Made by a program: the position numbers and the translations under genes. Positions 1 to 8,497 of a stretch of DNA of 64,000 nucleotides are shown in pieces. The DNA is from Citricoccus muralis. GTDB taxonomy: Bacteria; Actinomycetota; Actinomycetes; Actinomycetales; Micrococcaceae. Each line of letters starts with the position of its first letter. Position 1 is the first letter of the stretch. The stretch is taken from positions 1,736,001 through 1,800,000 of the forward strand of contig NZ_CP121252.1 in NCBI RefSeq assembly GCF_029637705.1. The letters are read 5' to 3'. Under the pieces are notes generated by a model, which was not told the DNA's origin, searched no databases, and saw only the letters and a program-made list of their open reading frames with translations.

Positions 1-1
1 C

Positions 2-355
2 GTACGCATGCCCACCGACCGGCTACAACACGTGGCCGACGTCGTCGACGAGCTCTGGTTCACCCTGCAACAGGACGAAAAGGCAGCCCGTCTCGAGGTT
101 ACCCCGGAGCCCAACACCGCACTGGTGGGACCCATGGTGCGCTGGGCGCGCGGACATGATCTGACCCGCACCCTGCGCGGCGCCGAACTAGCGGCTGGCG
201 ATTTTGTCCGCTGGGCGCGTCAGGTGATCGACGTCCTGGACCAGTTCGCCCGCATTCCCGGCCACGAGAATTTGGCGCGGCGCTGCGAGCAGGCCAAGCA
301 ACGTGTGGACCGCGGCATCGTGGCGTACTCCTCCGTAGGTACAGTGGATTCATGA
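2..355 (+). CDS. C-terminal end of HelY/Mtr4-type DEAD/DEAH RNA helicase (partial)
   Basis: The reading frame is open from the window edge, so only the last ~117 residues are present and the true start lies outside. The segment has the pattern of a DSHCT domain, the C-terminal helical domain of Ski2/Mtr4-like helicases: a P-x-x-x-x-x-x-G-P-M-V-RWARG motif, then AGDFVRWARQVIDVLDQ and a helix rich in Arg and Ala. In actinobacteria this is the end of HelY, a large ATP-dependent RNA helicase. The stop overlaps the next start in ATGA, so the two genes are probably translationally coupled. The family assignment rests on the C-terminal domain alone. Confidence 0.75.
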   Translation, partial: VRMPTDRLQHVADVVDELWFTLQQDEKAARLEVTPEPNTALVGPMVRWARGHDLTRTLRGAELAAGDFVRWARQVIDVLDQFARIPGHENLARRCEQAKQRVDRGIVAYSSVGTVDS

Positions 356-1368
356 CCTCCCTGCTCGCCGTCAATGGCTTTATCCACTCCGTTTCCGACC
401 CTTACGCCACCGCGATCCTCATCGACGACGGGGTGGTGGCCTGGGTCGGTGCCGACGACACCGCAGAGAAAGTCGCCGCAGCTCAGGCCCCGAACGCCCA
501 GCTGGTGGACCTGCACGGCGCCCTGGTCGCTCCGGCGTTCCTTAACTCCTTCACCACGGAGGATTCGGTCACTGGGCGCGCCGAGTACGGGGAGGTGCTC
601 TACACCACCACGGCCGTGCGGCCCTCCGCCCACGCGGTGCCCTATGTTCCCTTGGACCGGGCCGATGCCGATACCCAATCGCATCTCTACGTGGACCTCA
701 ACGACGTCTCGCATGTGGATGCTGCCCTGCGCCTGAGCCGGGCCGATCGTCGTCAGTTGCTCTTCCATTCCCATCGCGAACACCAGCTCGCCGCCTTGCT
801 ACCGTTGCTCGTCGACGACCGGGCTCAACGTCAGTTCCCCGGTTCGCACCGTTTGATTCTCGGACATCTTATTACTGACGACGACGTCTCCCAGCTGAAC
901 GGTCTCGGTGTCTCCGTCACCGTGGTACCCAGCCCTGAGACCGAAACCATCACCGCACCGGTGGCCTCCCTGTTATCTGCCGGCATCCCCGTATCATTGG
1001 GCACCGGAAGCACCCCGCACAGCCTGTGGCACGGCGTTCGCTCTCTGCTGGAGCATCAGGATCCGGATCAACGCGTCTCCGCTCGCGCCGGATTCACCGC
1101 AGCCACCCGTGCGGGCGCACGTGCACTGCCCGCAGACCTGGTCCAGACCTGGATGAACGCCAGTCGGCTTGCCCCTGGTTCGCCCGCACATCTGAATCTC
1201 TGGCGCGCCGATGAACTCAGTGTGCAGGCACCCGACGGCCGTGTCTCTGGGTGGAGCACAGACGCCCGCGCTGGCACCCCGTTGTTGCCCGTCCTGGGCG
1301 GTGACACTCCGTTGCCTCAGCTGATCGCGCACCTGTATGAAGGCAACCTGAAGTTCGGCACCCTATAA
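352..1368 (+). CDS. amidohydrolase-like protein lacking metal-binding residues
   Basis: The 338-residue protein has the outline of an amidohydrolase: an N-terminal small beta domain (IDDGVVAWVG, residues 25-33), a family-like GALVAPAF stretch (57-64), a barrel part with FHSH (138-141) and GHL (171-173), and a late SAGIPVSLGTG (210-220). Active relatives have H-x-H directly after the first strand, but here the sequence is PAFLNSF (61-67). The usual late Asp of the G-S-D motif is also missing (GTGSTP). At 338 residues it is shorter than a typical family-3 amidohydrolase. I infer a non-catalytic or strongly altered homologue. It is coupled to helY by a 4-base overlap and followed by ppm. Confidence 0.6.
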   Translation: MTSLLAVNGFIHSVSDPYATAILIDDGVVAWVGADDTAEKVAAAQAPNAQLVDLHGALVAPAFLNSFTTEDSVTGRAEYGEVLYTTTAVRPSAHAVPYVPLDRADADTQSHLYVDLNDVSHVDAALRLSRADRRQLLFHSHREHQLAALLPLLVDDRAQRQFPGSHRLILGHLITDDDVSQLNGLGVSVTVVPSPETETITAPVASLLSAGIPVSLGTGSTPHSLWHGVRSLLEHQDPDQRVSARAGFTAATRAGARALPADLVQTWMNASRLAPGSPAHLNLWRADELSVQAPDGRVSGWSTDARAGTPLLPVLGGDTPLPQLIAHLYEGNLKFGTL

Positions 1369-1415
1369 TAGGCAGTTGCTGTGGCCGTCTACGGTCGATC
1401 ATCTGAAGGAGTCGC

Positions 1416-2150
1416 ATGCGCGTATTGACCATCATCCCCACCTACAACGAGCGGGAATCGCTGCCATTGACGTTGAACCGTCTGCGCAATTCAGTACCCG
1501 AGGTCGACGTCCTCGTGGTCGACGACAACTCGCCGGACGGCACGGGGGAGTGGGCCGAGGCCCGGGCTCAGGAAGATGACCAGGTCTTCGTGCTACACCG
1601 CAAGGAGAAGAACGGACTGGGCGGCGCCTACATCGCAGGATTCGGTTGGGGTCTTGCCCGCGGCTATGACGTTTTGGTCGAGATGGACGCCGATGGCTCG
1701 CATCAGCCTGAGCAGCTTCCGCGCTTGCTCGACGCCATCGATCACGCCGACCTGGTGATCGGCTCGCGCCGCGTTCCCGGGGGCAAGATGGTCAACTGGC
1801 CAGCCCACCGCAAACTGATTTCCATGGCCGGGTCCTTGTACCCGCGGCTCATGCTGGGGTTGAAGCTCAGCGATGTGACCGCCGGCTACCGCGCCTACCG
1901 GGCGGACACCCTGCGCGAGATTGATCTGAGTGCTGTCCAGTCCAAGGGCTATGGCTTCCAGGTCGACATGACTTTCCGCACCGCCCGCCTGGGCAAGCGC
2001 ATCGTCGAAGTCCCGATCACGTTCGTGGAGCGCGAGTTCGGTGAGTCGAAGATGAGCGGAAACATCATCACCGAGGCCGTCACCAATGTCACCAAGTGGG
2101 GCCTGCAGGCACGCTGGGAGACCCTCAGGTCGAGTCTCGGCCTCCGCTAA
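1416..2150 (+). CDS. ppm1: polyprenol monophosphomannose synthase (GT2)
   Basis: This GT2 enzyme transfers mannose from GDP-mannose to polyprenyl phosphate, giving the lipid donor for mannosylation of cell-envelope glycans and proteins. The 244 residues form a single catalytic domain. The nucleotide-binding VVDDNSPDGTG lies at 34-44 and the acidic metal site MDADGSHQ at 90-97. No membrane segments or fused acyltransferase domain (as in mycobacterial Ppm1) are present. The ATG at 1416 has a GAAGGAG ribosome site about 6 bases upstream. A strong hairpin follows the stop. It lies next to helY and the amidohydrolase-like gene and is convergent with rbpA. Confidence 0.88.
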   Translation: MRVLTIIPTYNERESLPLTLNRLRNSVPEVDVLVVDDNSPDGTGEWAEARAQEDDQVFVLHRKEKNGLGGAYIAGFGWGLARGYDVLVEMDADGSHQPEQLPRLLDAIDHADLVIGSRRVPGGKMVNWPAHRKLISMAGSLYPRLMLGLKLSDVTAGYRAYRADTLREIDLSAVQSKGYGFQVDMTFRTARLGKRIVEVPITFVEREFGESKMSGNIITEAVTNVTKWGLQARWETLRSSLGLR

Positions 2151-2171
2151 ATTTTCAGGCGAACGTCGCCA

Positions 2172-2224
2172 CGCAGAAGGCCCGTTCCCTCCACTAATTC
2201 CGTAGGGGGAACGGGCCTTCTGCG
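2172..2224. terminator. bidirectional terminator between ppm1 and rbpA
   Basis: A perfect inverted repeat lies between two convergent genes: CGCAGAAGGCCCGTTCC on the left arm pairs with its complement ending at 2224, with a short loop. It is GC-rich and placed 20-70 bases after the ppm1 stop and about 35 bases beyond the rbpA stop, so it can serve both. Confidence 0.8.
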
Positions 2225-2259
2225 ATCTCGGCGGCTAGGCCGCCCGTAGGTCTCGCGAA

Positions 2260-2604
2260 TTAGCTGACTTTTTCGCCGCGACGCTCGCGCAGCTTATTGA
2301 GCTGACCCTCCAGGGCCTGCTCCAGCTCTTCAACGCTACGACGCTCCAGGAGCATGTCCCAGTGCGTACGGACCGGCTTCGTGTTCTCCGGCTCCGGCTT
2401 TTCGCCATCAACGAGGAGGGCTTCCTTACCGGTCTTCGTCGTCCACGTCGCCGGAATCTCGGCTTCCGCGGCGAAGGTCACAAAGACCTGCTCGCCGTCC
2501 TCGCAACGGTATTCGATCCGCTGACGAGCCGCCGGCTCGACACCGGCTTCGGTCTCCATGGACTGCGAACCGAGGCGCATTCCGCGCAGGCTACGATCAC
2601 TCAT
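2260..2604 (-). CDS. rbpA: RNA polymerase-binding protein RbpA
   Basis: RbpA binds the RNA polymerase beta subunit and principal sigma factor and stabilises open promoter complexes; it is found only in actinobacteria. The 114-residue product has the usual start (MSDRSLRGMRLGSQS), the core (RIEYRCEDGEQVFVTFAAEAEIPATW, residues ~29-54), and the C-terminal sigma-interaction helix (THWDMLLERRSVEELEQ). One of the zinc-type cysteines found in some homologues is present in YRCEDG and the others are not obvious. The start has a GAGCTC-flanked purine-rich ribosome site. It is a monocistronic gene convergent with ppm1. Confidence 0.95.
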   Translation of the reverse strand: MSDRSLRGMRLGSQSMETEAGVEPAARQRIEYRCEDGEQVFVTFAAEAEIPATWTTKTGKEALLVDGEKPEPENTKPVRTHWDMLLERRSVEELEQALEGQLNKLRERRGEKVS

Positions 2605-2661
2605 TCGAGCTCCCTTCCTCTACCAGCGTTCTAGTATAGCCGTTTCAGCGACCCTGGCGGG

Positions 2662-3774
2662 TCAGTTATTCCCTAGTTCCTTGGGCGGCTCGGTGTGGGA
2701 GACATCGTCCACGACCGAATCGGCCAGGGCATCCTCCAGACTCGTTTCCTGGAGCTTCGGCGCCTTCGGAGCGATATCGGCAATCTCAGCAGCCGTCGTA
2801 GGCTTCGACCGACGTTCACGACGCTCGCGCCGGGTCTCGGCATCCTCCTTTGAGGAGCTGTCGTTGCCACCGCCTGCATTGCGCCGAGCGTCCAGGGGGT
2901 TCTCGCCTCCGGAGAAGGCCGAGCCCAAACGGTTGATCGCGTCGGTGAATTCGGAGGGGATGATCCAGAGCTTATTGGAGTCACCTTCGGCCAGCTTCGG
3001 CAGCGTCTGCAGGTACTGGTAAGCCAACAGATCCGGGTCGGGACGGCCGTCGTGAATCGCTTCGAACACCGAGGTGATGGCTTCGGCTTCGGCGTTAGCC
3101 CGCAGAATCTGGGCCTGAGCATCACCTTCAGCGGCCAGAATTGCAGCTTGGCGGCTACCTTCCGCGGTCAGGATTTCAGCCTGCTTGGTGCCTTCCGCGG
3201 TCAGAATGGCCGCGCGACGGTCGCGCTCAGCGCGCATCTGCTTCTCCATGGAGTCCTGGATCGACGGTGGCGGGTCAATGGCTTTGAGCTCCACCCGGGA
3301 CACGCGCAGACCCCACTTGGTGGTGGCCTCATCAAGCACCCCCCGCAGCTGCGAGTTGATCGAATCGCGGCTGGTCAGGGCCTCTTCGAGGTTCATCCCG
3401 CCGACCACGTTACGCAAGGTGGTGGTGGTGAGATTCTCGACGGCATGAATGTAGTTGGCGATGCCGTAGGTGGCGAGCTTGGCGTCGGTCACTTGGAAGT
3501 ACACGACCGTGTCAATTGACACCACGAGGTTATCCTCCGTGATCACCGGTTGCGGAGGGAAGGAGACGACCTGCTCCCGCATATCCATCAGCGGAAGCAT
3601 CCGGTCCACGAAGGGAATGATCATGGTCAGACCCGCACCCTGAGTGCGTTGATAGCGACCAAGTCGTTCCACGATGCCCGCGCGGGCCTGGGGCACGATC
3701 TTCACGGCGCCGACGATGATCGTGATCACAAGTATCGCTATGACGACCATCGCGATAATGATGGCGAGTTCCAA
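2662..3774 (-). CDS. SPFH-domain membrane protein (stomatin/paraslipin type)
   Basis: The protein (370 residues) starts with one membrane helix (residues ~3-25), followed by an SPFH/band-7 domain (VKIVPQARAGIVERLGRY onward). A coiled-coil stretch near residues 175-225 contains three near-copies of the hexad ILTAEG, typical of stomatin-like oligomers. The last ~80 residues are charged and probably disordered. Such proteins form ring or cage oligomers in membrane microdomains and are often co-encoded with NfeD proteases or partners. Here nfeD lies 36 bases upstream on the same strand, so the two form an operon. Function beyond membrane scaffolding cannot be read from sequence. Confidence 0.88.
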   Translation of the reverse strand: MELAIIIAMVVIAILVITIIVGAVKIVPQARAGIVERLGRYQRTQGAGLTMIIPFVDRMLPLMDMREQVVSFPPQPVITEDNLVVSIDTVVYFQVTDAKLATYGIANYIHAVENLTTTTLRNVVGGMNLEEALTSRDSINSQLRGVLDEATTKWGLRVSRVELKAIDPPPSIQDSMEKQMRAERDRRAAILTAEGTKQAEILTAEGSRQAAILAAEGDAQAQILRANAEAEAITSVFEAIHDGRPDPDLLAYQYLQTLPKLAEGDSNKLWIIPSEFTDAINRLGSAFSGGENPLDARRNAGGGNDSSSKEDAETRRERRERRSKPTTAAEIADIAPKAPKLQETSLEDALADSVVDDVSHTEPPKELGNN

Positions 3775-3810
3775 AGCTGATCAGCTCCGTCCTGTTGTGT
3801 TGTCTTATGA

Positions 3811-4272
3811 CTAGGCAGTGAGTGGCGGATCGATGCTGACCCAGAGGACAGCGCCATCGACGCGTTCGATGTGGACGATCTCGCCGGGGGAGACGGACCG
3901 ATGACTGCTTGTGCGCGCCGACCAGACCTCACCATCGACGCGCACCTGACCGGTGGCATCGGTGATCGGCTCGACGACCGTGGCCTGTTGGCCCAGCAGC
4001 GACTCCACACCGTAGTCAGGCTTCTCTTTCGACTCTTTCAGATGGCGCAGAGCAACCGGACGCACGGCGAACAGCAAAATGATGGCCACCAGGGCACCAA
4101 CGCCGATTTGGGCCCACACGGGAGCGCCAGCAAGTGCAGCGACGGTGGCGGCGGTGGCTCCACCGGCCAGCATCAGAAAGATCAGGTCCAGAACGGTGAT
4201 CTCCACAATCACCAGGAGAACGGCGATGGACAGCCAGGCCAGCCACATATTCTCGGCGAGCCACTCGAACAT
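3811..4272 (-). CDS. NfeD-family membrane protein
   Basis: Short NfeD homologue (153 residues). Three to four hydrophobic helices occupy residues ~5-85, followed by a soluble beta-rich OB-fold domain (SLLGQQATVVEPITDATGQVRVDGEVWSAR) typical of NfeD C-termini. The N-terminal serine protease domain of long NfeD forms is absent. It is the first gene of a two-gene unit with the SPFH protein, the standard pairing for this family. The ATG is preceded by AGGAGG with good spacing. The partner relationship is established for the family; the cellular role is not. Confidence 0.85.
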   Translation of the reverse strand: MFEWLAENMWLAWLSIAVLLVIVEITVLDLIFLMLAGGATAATVAALAGAPVWAQIGVGALVAIILLFAVRPVALRHLKESKEKPDYGVESLLGQQATVVEPITDATGQVRVDGEVWSARTSSHRSVSPGEIVHIERVDGAVLWVSIDPPLTA

Positions 4273-4372
4273 CGCTACATTTCCTCCTAAAGTAGGCGTA
4301 CATCACATTTTCCGTGTTGGACGCTTGTCATTGCAAGGGTTCAAACCCGACATCGCACCGAGAGTGACATTT

Positions 4373-6445
4373 ATGACACACCTGGCGACGGCACCTCGCT
4401 CCACGACTTTCCCCCTGCTCAGCCGCGGAATCACCGTGGGCCCGCTGGATCTTCCGCACCGCATCATCATGGGATCGATGCACACCGGACTCGAGGACCG
4501 GGCGGAGGATTTTCCGCAGTTAGCCCGGTTCTATGCCGAACGCGCCCGCGGGGGAGCGGGACTGATGATCACCGGGGGATTCTCTCCGAATGACGCCGGG
4601 CGTCTCACCGCCGACGGTGGCCGCCTCGCCAACGCGGACGATGTTCAATCGCATCGACTCATCACGGAGGCGGTACACCGAGACGGCGCGAAAATCGCCG
4701 TCCAGCTGCTGCACGCCGGTCGCTATGCCTTCCATTCGGGCGCGGTATCCGCCTCGGCCACACATGCCCCGATCAACCGGTTCCCGGCCCGGGAACTCTC
4801 CAGCGGTGAGGTCACACAGACGATCGCCGATTTTGTGGCGTCGGCCCGACTCGCCCTCGAGGCTGGATATGACGCCATTGAGATCATGGGCTCCGAGGGC
4901 TATCTGATCAATCAGTTCCTGTCGGGCACCACCAATCTTCGCGACGACGAATGGGGCGGGGACGCCGAACGTCGACGGCGCTTCGCACTGGAGATCGTGC
5001 GTGGTGTGCGCGAGGCCGTAGGGGACCGGTTGGCCGTGATCTTCCGACTCTCCGTGGTGGACTTGGTCCCCGGTGGCCAGACCGCCGAGGAGGTTCTCTC
5101 TCTGGCCACCGAGCTCGAAGCAGCGGGTGTCGATCTCATCAACACCGGTATCGGCTGGCACGAATCCCGGGTACCGACCATCGTGACCTCCGTGCCCCGG
5201 GCCGCTTTCGCTGATTTCACGGCACGCATCACGAAGACGCTCACTATTCCCGTGGCGGCGTCGAACCGGATCACACTGCCTGAAACCGCCGAGCAGTTGC
5301 TGGCAGACGGTACCGCCACCATGGTCACCATGGCGCGACCGTTCCTGGCGGATCCCAGTTGGGTCAGCAAGACCCTTACCGACCGGCCCGAGACCATCAC
5401 GCCCTGCATCGGCTGTAACCAGGCCTGCCTGGATCATTCCTTCACTGGCAGGACAGCCACCTGCCTCGTCAACCCGGCAGCAGTCCGGGAAGAAGAGTTC
5501 ACCCTGCGCCGCACCAGCACCCCGGGCGCCACACTGGCTGTTGTGGGTGGGGGGCCAGCAGGAATGAACGCCGCGATCACCGCAGCGCAGCGCGGTTTCG
5601 ACGTGGTCCTCTTTGAAGAACGCCACGAACTGGGCGGTCAGTTCCGTCTGGCTCGCGCCATTCCAGGCAAGGAAGAGTTTGCAGAAGCGCTGCGCTACTT
5701 CCACGTCATGCTCGAGCGCCTGAACGTCGATGTCCGTCGTGGACACCGGGCGAAAGCTGACGAGCTAGCCGAATTCGATCACGTCATTCTGGCCACCGGT
5801 GTCCGACCGCGAGCATTAGAGATCCCTGGAGCCGATGCTCCACGGGTCCATAGCTACGATGCGGTGATCCGAGGCGAAGTAACGTGCGGTTCCTCCGTGG
5901 CCATCATCGGCGCCGGCGGTATCGGTTTCGACGTCGCCGAATTCCTCATCCATGACCACGGCTCCGTTCAGCGGCCAGCACCGGTGCCATCCGCCGACGA
6001 ACTCCAGGAATGGTTTAACGCCTGGGGCGTCGATTCCACCTTCTCCACTCCCGGTGGCGTCACCATGCCCGCTCCACGTCCCGCTGGACGAACCATCCAC
6101 ATGCTCCAGCGCAAAACCACCAAGATGGGAATCGGACTGGCACCGACCAGCGGCTGGGTTCACCGCGCCGTCGTCAAGGGTGCTGATGTGCAGTTCCACA
6201 CCGGTGTGGTCTACGAAAAGATTAGCGAGCATGGACTGCACGTCACCATCGACGGGGAACCCCACGTTCTCGACGTCGACGACATCGTCGTCTGCGCCGG
6301 ACAGGAATCGGTACGCGACCTCGAAGATGATCTGAACGCCAGGGGAGTGGTGCCCCAGGTCGTCGGGGGAGCCAACATAGCCGCTGAGTTGGATGCCAAG
6401 CGCGCCATCGAAGAGGCCACCCGGGCCATCATTGACCTGGATTGA
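4373..6445 (+). CDS. FadH-like NADPH/NADH:flavin oxidoreductase (2,4-dienoyl-CoA reductase type)
   Basis: Residue numbers are from ATG 4373 (690 residues, close to FadH size). An FMN-binding TIM barrel of the old-yellow-enzyme family (~10-340) is followed by an iron-sulfur motif C-x2-C-x3-C-x11-C (CIGCNQACLD...). Then comes a pyridine-nucleotide-disulfide oxidoreductase half with the dinucleotide motif VVGGGPAGMNAA and a second GAGGIG site. This is the FMN/4Fe-4S/FAD layout of FadH, which reduces 2,4-dienoyl-CoA during unsaturated fatty acid oxidation. Related enoate or trimethylamine dehydrogenases share it, so the substrate is inferred. The frame extends upstream to 4079, but that part lies over nfeD and is not plausible. 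It is divergent from nfeD. Confidence 0.85.
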   Translation: MTHLATAPRSTTFPLLSRGITVGPLDLPHRIIMGSMHTGLEDRAEDFPQLARFYAERARGGAGLMITGGFSPNDAGRLTADGGRLANADDVQSHRLITEAVHRDGAKIAVQLLHAGRYAFHSGAVSASATHAPINRFPARELSSGEVTQTIADFVASARLALEAGYDAIEIMGSEGYLINQFLSGTTNLRDDEWGGDAERRRRFALEIVRGVREAVGDRLAVIFRLSVVDLVPGGQTAEEVLSLATELEAAGVDLINTGIGWHESRVPTIVTSVPRAAFADFTARITKTLTIPVAASNRITLPETAEQLLADGTATMVTMARPFLADPSWVSKTLTDRPETITPCIGCNQACLDHSFTGRTATCLVNPAAVREEEFTLRRTSTPGATLAVVGGGPAGMNAAITAAQRGFDVVLFEERHELGGQFRLARAIPGKEEFAEALRYFHVMLERLNVDVRRGHRAKADELAEFDHVILATGVRPRALEIPGADAPRVHSYDAVIRGEVTCGSSVAIIGAGGIGFDVAEFLIHDHGSVQRPAPVPSADELQEWFNAWGVDSTFSTPGGVTMPAPRPAGRTIHMLQRKTTKMGIGLAPTSGWVHRAVVKGADVQFHTGVVYEKISEHGLHVTIDGEPHVLDVDDIVVCAGQESVRDLEDDLNARGVVPQVVGGANIAAELDAKRAIEEATRAIIDLD

Positions 6446-6492
6446 ACACGGCTGAACCTGACTTCTCGGATGGAGATCCGTACACTGACACA

Positions 6493-7062
6493 ATGGCCAT
6501 CATCTATAACGCTGAACTGCACCCGACGAAAGCCGAGCTGCTCACGCAGTGGCTGGATCGTATGTACTGGGGCGGATCAGGGGATCTCGAAGTGCTCGGA
6601 TCCTACCGATTTGACGATGCCGAAGGTGAAGTGGGACTTGAAGGTTTCATCATCCGCCGTGGTGAGCTCACGTTGCATGTTCCGCTAACGTATCGCGGAG
6701 CGCCCCTAGAAGCCGCAGACCAGTACCTGGTGGGCGAGATCGAGCATTCCGTCCTCGGCCGACGCTGGGTATACGACGCTATGGCCGACCCCGTGGCGGT
6801 GCATATTCTTAACCGCGCGTTGGCTGGCGAGATTCCGCAGGCAGAGCTGTATTTCTACGATGAGGCTGGTCAGTTCCTCGGCTCAGAACCGAACACCGTC
6901 TCCGTCCTAGTCCGGGGTGACATTCCAGAAGGTTGGGGCAACGTCGCAGCACATCACGTCCTGAACCTCGAAGACGACGACGCCGTGTCGACCGAGGGCC
7001 GCCAGCTCGTGGCCACATGGGGCGACGGCAGCGCAGTGATCTTCTCACTGATTGACGCCTGA
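6493..7062 (+). CDS. CG0192-type protein with maltokinase N-terminal cap-like domain
   Basis: The 189-residue protein begins MAIIYNAELHPTKAELLTQW and continues with YRFDDAEGEVGLEGFII, HVPLTYRGAPLEAA and HSVLGRRWVYDAMADP. This pattern is that of the small actinobacterial proteins related to the N-terminal cap of maltokinase, without a kinase domain. The function of stand-alone members is unknown. The frame opens further upstream with a TTG at 6442 overlapping the previous stop. I prefer the ATG at 6493 because the family begins there. The ribosome site is weak in both cases. It is co-oriented with the flavoprotein gene. Confidence 0.62.
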   Translation: MAIIYNAELHPTKAELLTQWLDRMYWGGSGDLEVLGSYRFDDAEGEVGLEGFIIRRGELTLHVPLTYRGAPLEAADQYLVGEIEHSVLGRRWVYDAMADPVAVHILNRALAGEIPQAELYFYDEAGQFLGSEPNTVSVLVRGDIPEGWGNVAAHHVLNLEDDDAVSTEGRQLVATWGDGSAVIFSLIDA

Positions 7063-7280
7063 CCTCAGGAACCAGCCACCATTTCTGAAGCGCATCCTGC
7101 AACCATTATCAAAGCGCCGATAATCTACATTATGTCAAGTAGTGCAGAATTATCGCCCACCTCCTCACAAAACAGCCACGCTCCCGTAACAAGGGACATA
7201 GTCATCGTGACAATCGTGCTCCTGTCGCCGTTCACAACAACCTAGACTGGAGTGCAAACGCATTCACTGTCAGGAGCGCT

Positions 7281-8045
7281 ATGTCCAAAAAGACTCTCAA
7301 GGTCGGCCAGATTCGCCTCGGCGCAGAACGCCCCGCGATCATCGTGCCCATCACCGCCACAACGGCAGAATCTATTTACACTGAGGCAAGCCTGATCTCC
7401 AACGATTTTTCGTTCAAGGCAGTGGACATCATCGAGTGGCGCATCGACCATTTCGAAGAGCATAGGGACCTCCACGCCATCACGAAGATTTTGGACGCCC
7501 TGAGGTCTACATTCCCAGAACAAGTACTCCTCGCGACGTTCCGCACCTCGGACGAAGGTGGCGCAGCAGAGATCTCCCCCGGGGATTATCTTTCCCTGGT
7601 GAACCATGTCAGCGCATCGGGATTCGTCGACCTCGTGGATGTCGAGTACCGGCGCGATAACGCCGCTCAGTGCATCGATGCTGCTCATAAGCACTCTGTG
7701 CGTGTTGTCGGCTCGAACCACGATTTCTTCGGAACCCCGGATGAACAGGAAATCGTTTCCCGGCTGAGCACCATGAGTGACATGGGGTGCGACGTTCCCA
7801 AGATCGCCGTCACTCCCCTCTCCCCCGAAGATGTTCTCGTACTGCTGTCCGCAACCATCTCCGCGGGCAAGAACCTTGACCGTCCGATCATCACCATGTC
7901 CATGAAAGAAGCCGGCATGGCATCACGTCTCGCCGGCGGAGTATTCGGCTCCTCGGCCACCTTCGCGACCATTGGTGCAGCTTCGGCCCCAGGTCAGATT
8001 CCCGTCGCAACCGTATCTGCCGTCCTGGATGCCATTCATGCGTGA
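7281..8045 (+). CDS. aroD: type I 3-dehydroquinate dehydratase
   Basis: AroD dehydrates 3-dehydroquinate to 3-dehydroshikimate in the shikimate pathway. The 254-residue product is a class I aldolase-type barrel: the substrate-side E-W-R-I-D motif is near residue 52, the catalytic His lies in GSNHDFF, the Schiff-base Lys in VPKIAV, and a late FGSSATFATIG loop follows. The ATG has an AGGAG site 6-9 bases upstream. The 218-base leader (7063-7280) is AT-richer than the surroundings and probably holds the promoter. The stop overlaps the DUF3054 start by 8 bases. Many actinobacteria use the type II enzyme instead, so this is the less common choice. Confidence 0.9.
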   Translation: MSKKTLKVGQIRLGAERPAIIVPITATTAESIYTEASLISNDFSFKAVDIIEWRIDHFEEHRDLHAITKILDALRSTFPEQVLLATFRTSDEGGAAEISPGDYLSLVNHVSASGFVDLVDVEYRRDNAAQCIDAAHKHSVRVVGSNHDFFGTPDEQEIVSRLSTMSDMGCDVPKIAVTPLSPEDVLVLLSATISAGKNLDRPIITMSMKEAGMASRLAGGVFGSSATFATIGAASAPGQIPVATVSAVLDAIHA

Positions 8046-8427
8046 AACCGGCAAGATGGCTAGCGCACTAGCGGTCGATGTCGCGCTGATCGTTCTCTTC
8101 GCTGTTTTGGGCCGACGTTCACACGACCTCGGTCTTGATTTTTCCGGAATCCTCTTTACCGCTGCACCGTTCTTGCTTGCGTGGCTCGTCAGCTCGTTGG
8201 TGACACGCACGTGGCGCACCTGGCACCGGATGTGGCCAAGTGGAATCGTGGTCTGGACCCTCACGGTCGCCGGCGGCCTCTTGCTGCGCGTCACCGTCTT
8301 TAACGAAACCGCGGCGGTGAGTTTTCAGATAGTGACGGCATCAGTATTGGGCGTCTTTCTCCTCGGCCGACGCGGCGTGACTGCACTCTTGACCCGCACA
8401 GCCCGTAGAGCCGACTCACGGTCGTAG
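8038..8427 (+). CDS. DUF3054 family membrane protein
   Basis: A 129-residue integral membrane protein with four predicted helices and the family pattern VDVALIVLFAVLGRRSHD near the start and PSGIVVWTLTVAGGLLLR in the middle. Function is unknown; the family is common in actinobacteria. The start is the ATG inside ATGCGTGA, overlapping the aroD stop by 8 bases, so translation is probably coupled. The frame is open further upstream but only across aroD. Confidence 0.8.
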   Translation: MRETGKMASALAVDVALIVLFAVLGRRSHDLGLDFSGILFTAAPFLLAWLVSSLVTRTWRTWHRMWPSGIVVWTLTVAGGLLLRVTVFNETAAVSFQIVTASVLGVFLLGRRGVTALLTRTARRADSRS

Positions 8428-8497
8428 ACTGACAGAGACAAAGACGACCCGAGTGACGGGCGACCGCCCCATTCGCATGAAGGTGAAGGAGCAATTC

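Noticed and set aside
3160-3240. Apparent tandem repeat in DNA (TTCCGCGGTCAG and similar)
   Set aside because: It encodes the ILTAEG heptad-like repeats of the SPFH coiled coil, so it is protein structure and not a CRISPR array or satellite.
4079-4372. Upstream extension of the FadH-like frame by 98 codons
   Set aside because: It overlies nfeD on the other strand, and family homology begins at the ATG at 4373.
4520-5746. 408-codon minus-strand ORF over the FadH-like gene
   Set aside because: It is antisense to a gene with clear domain motifs and has low-complexity composition. It is a GC-rich shadow frame.
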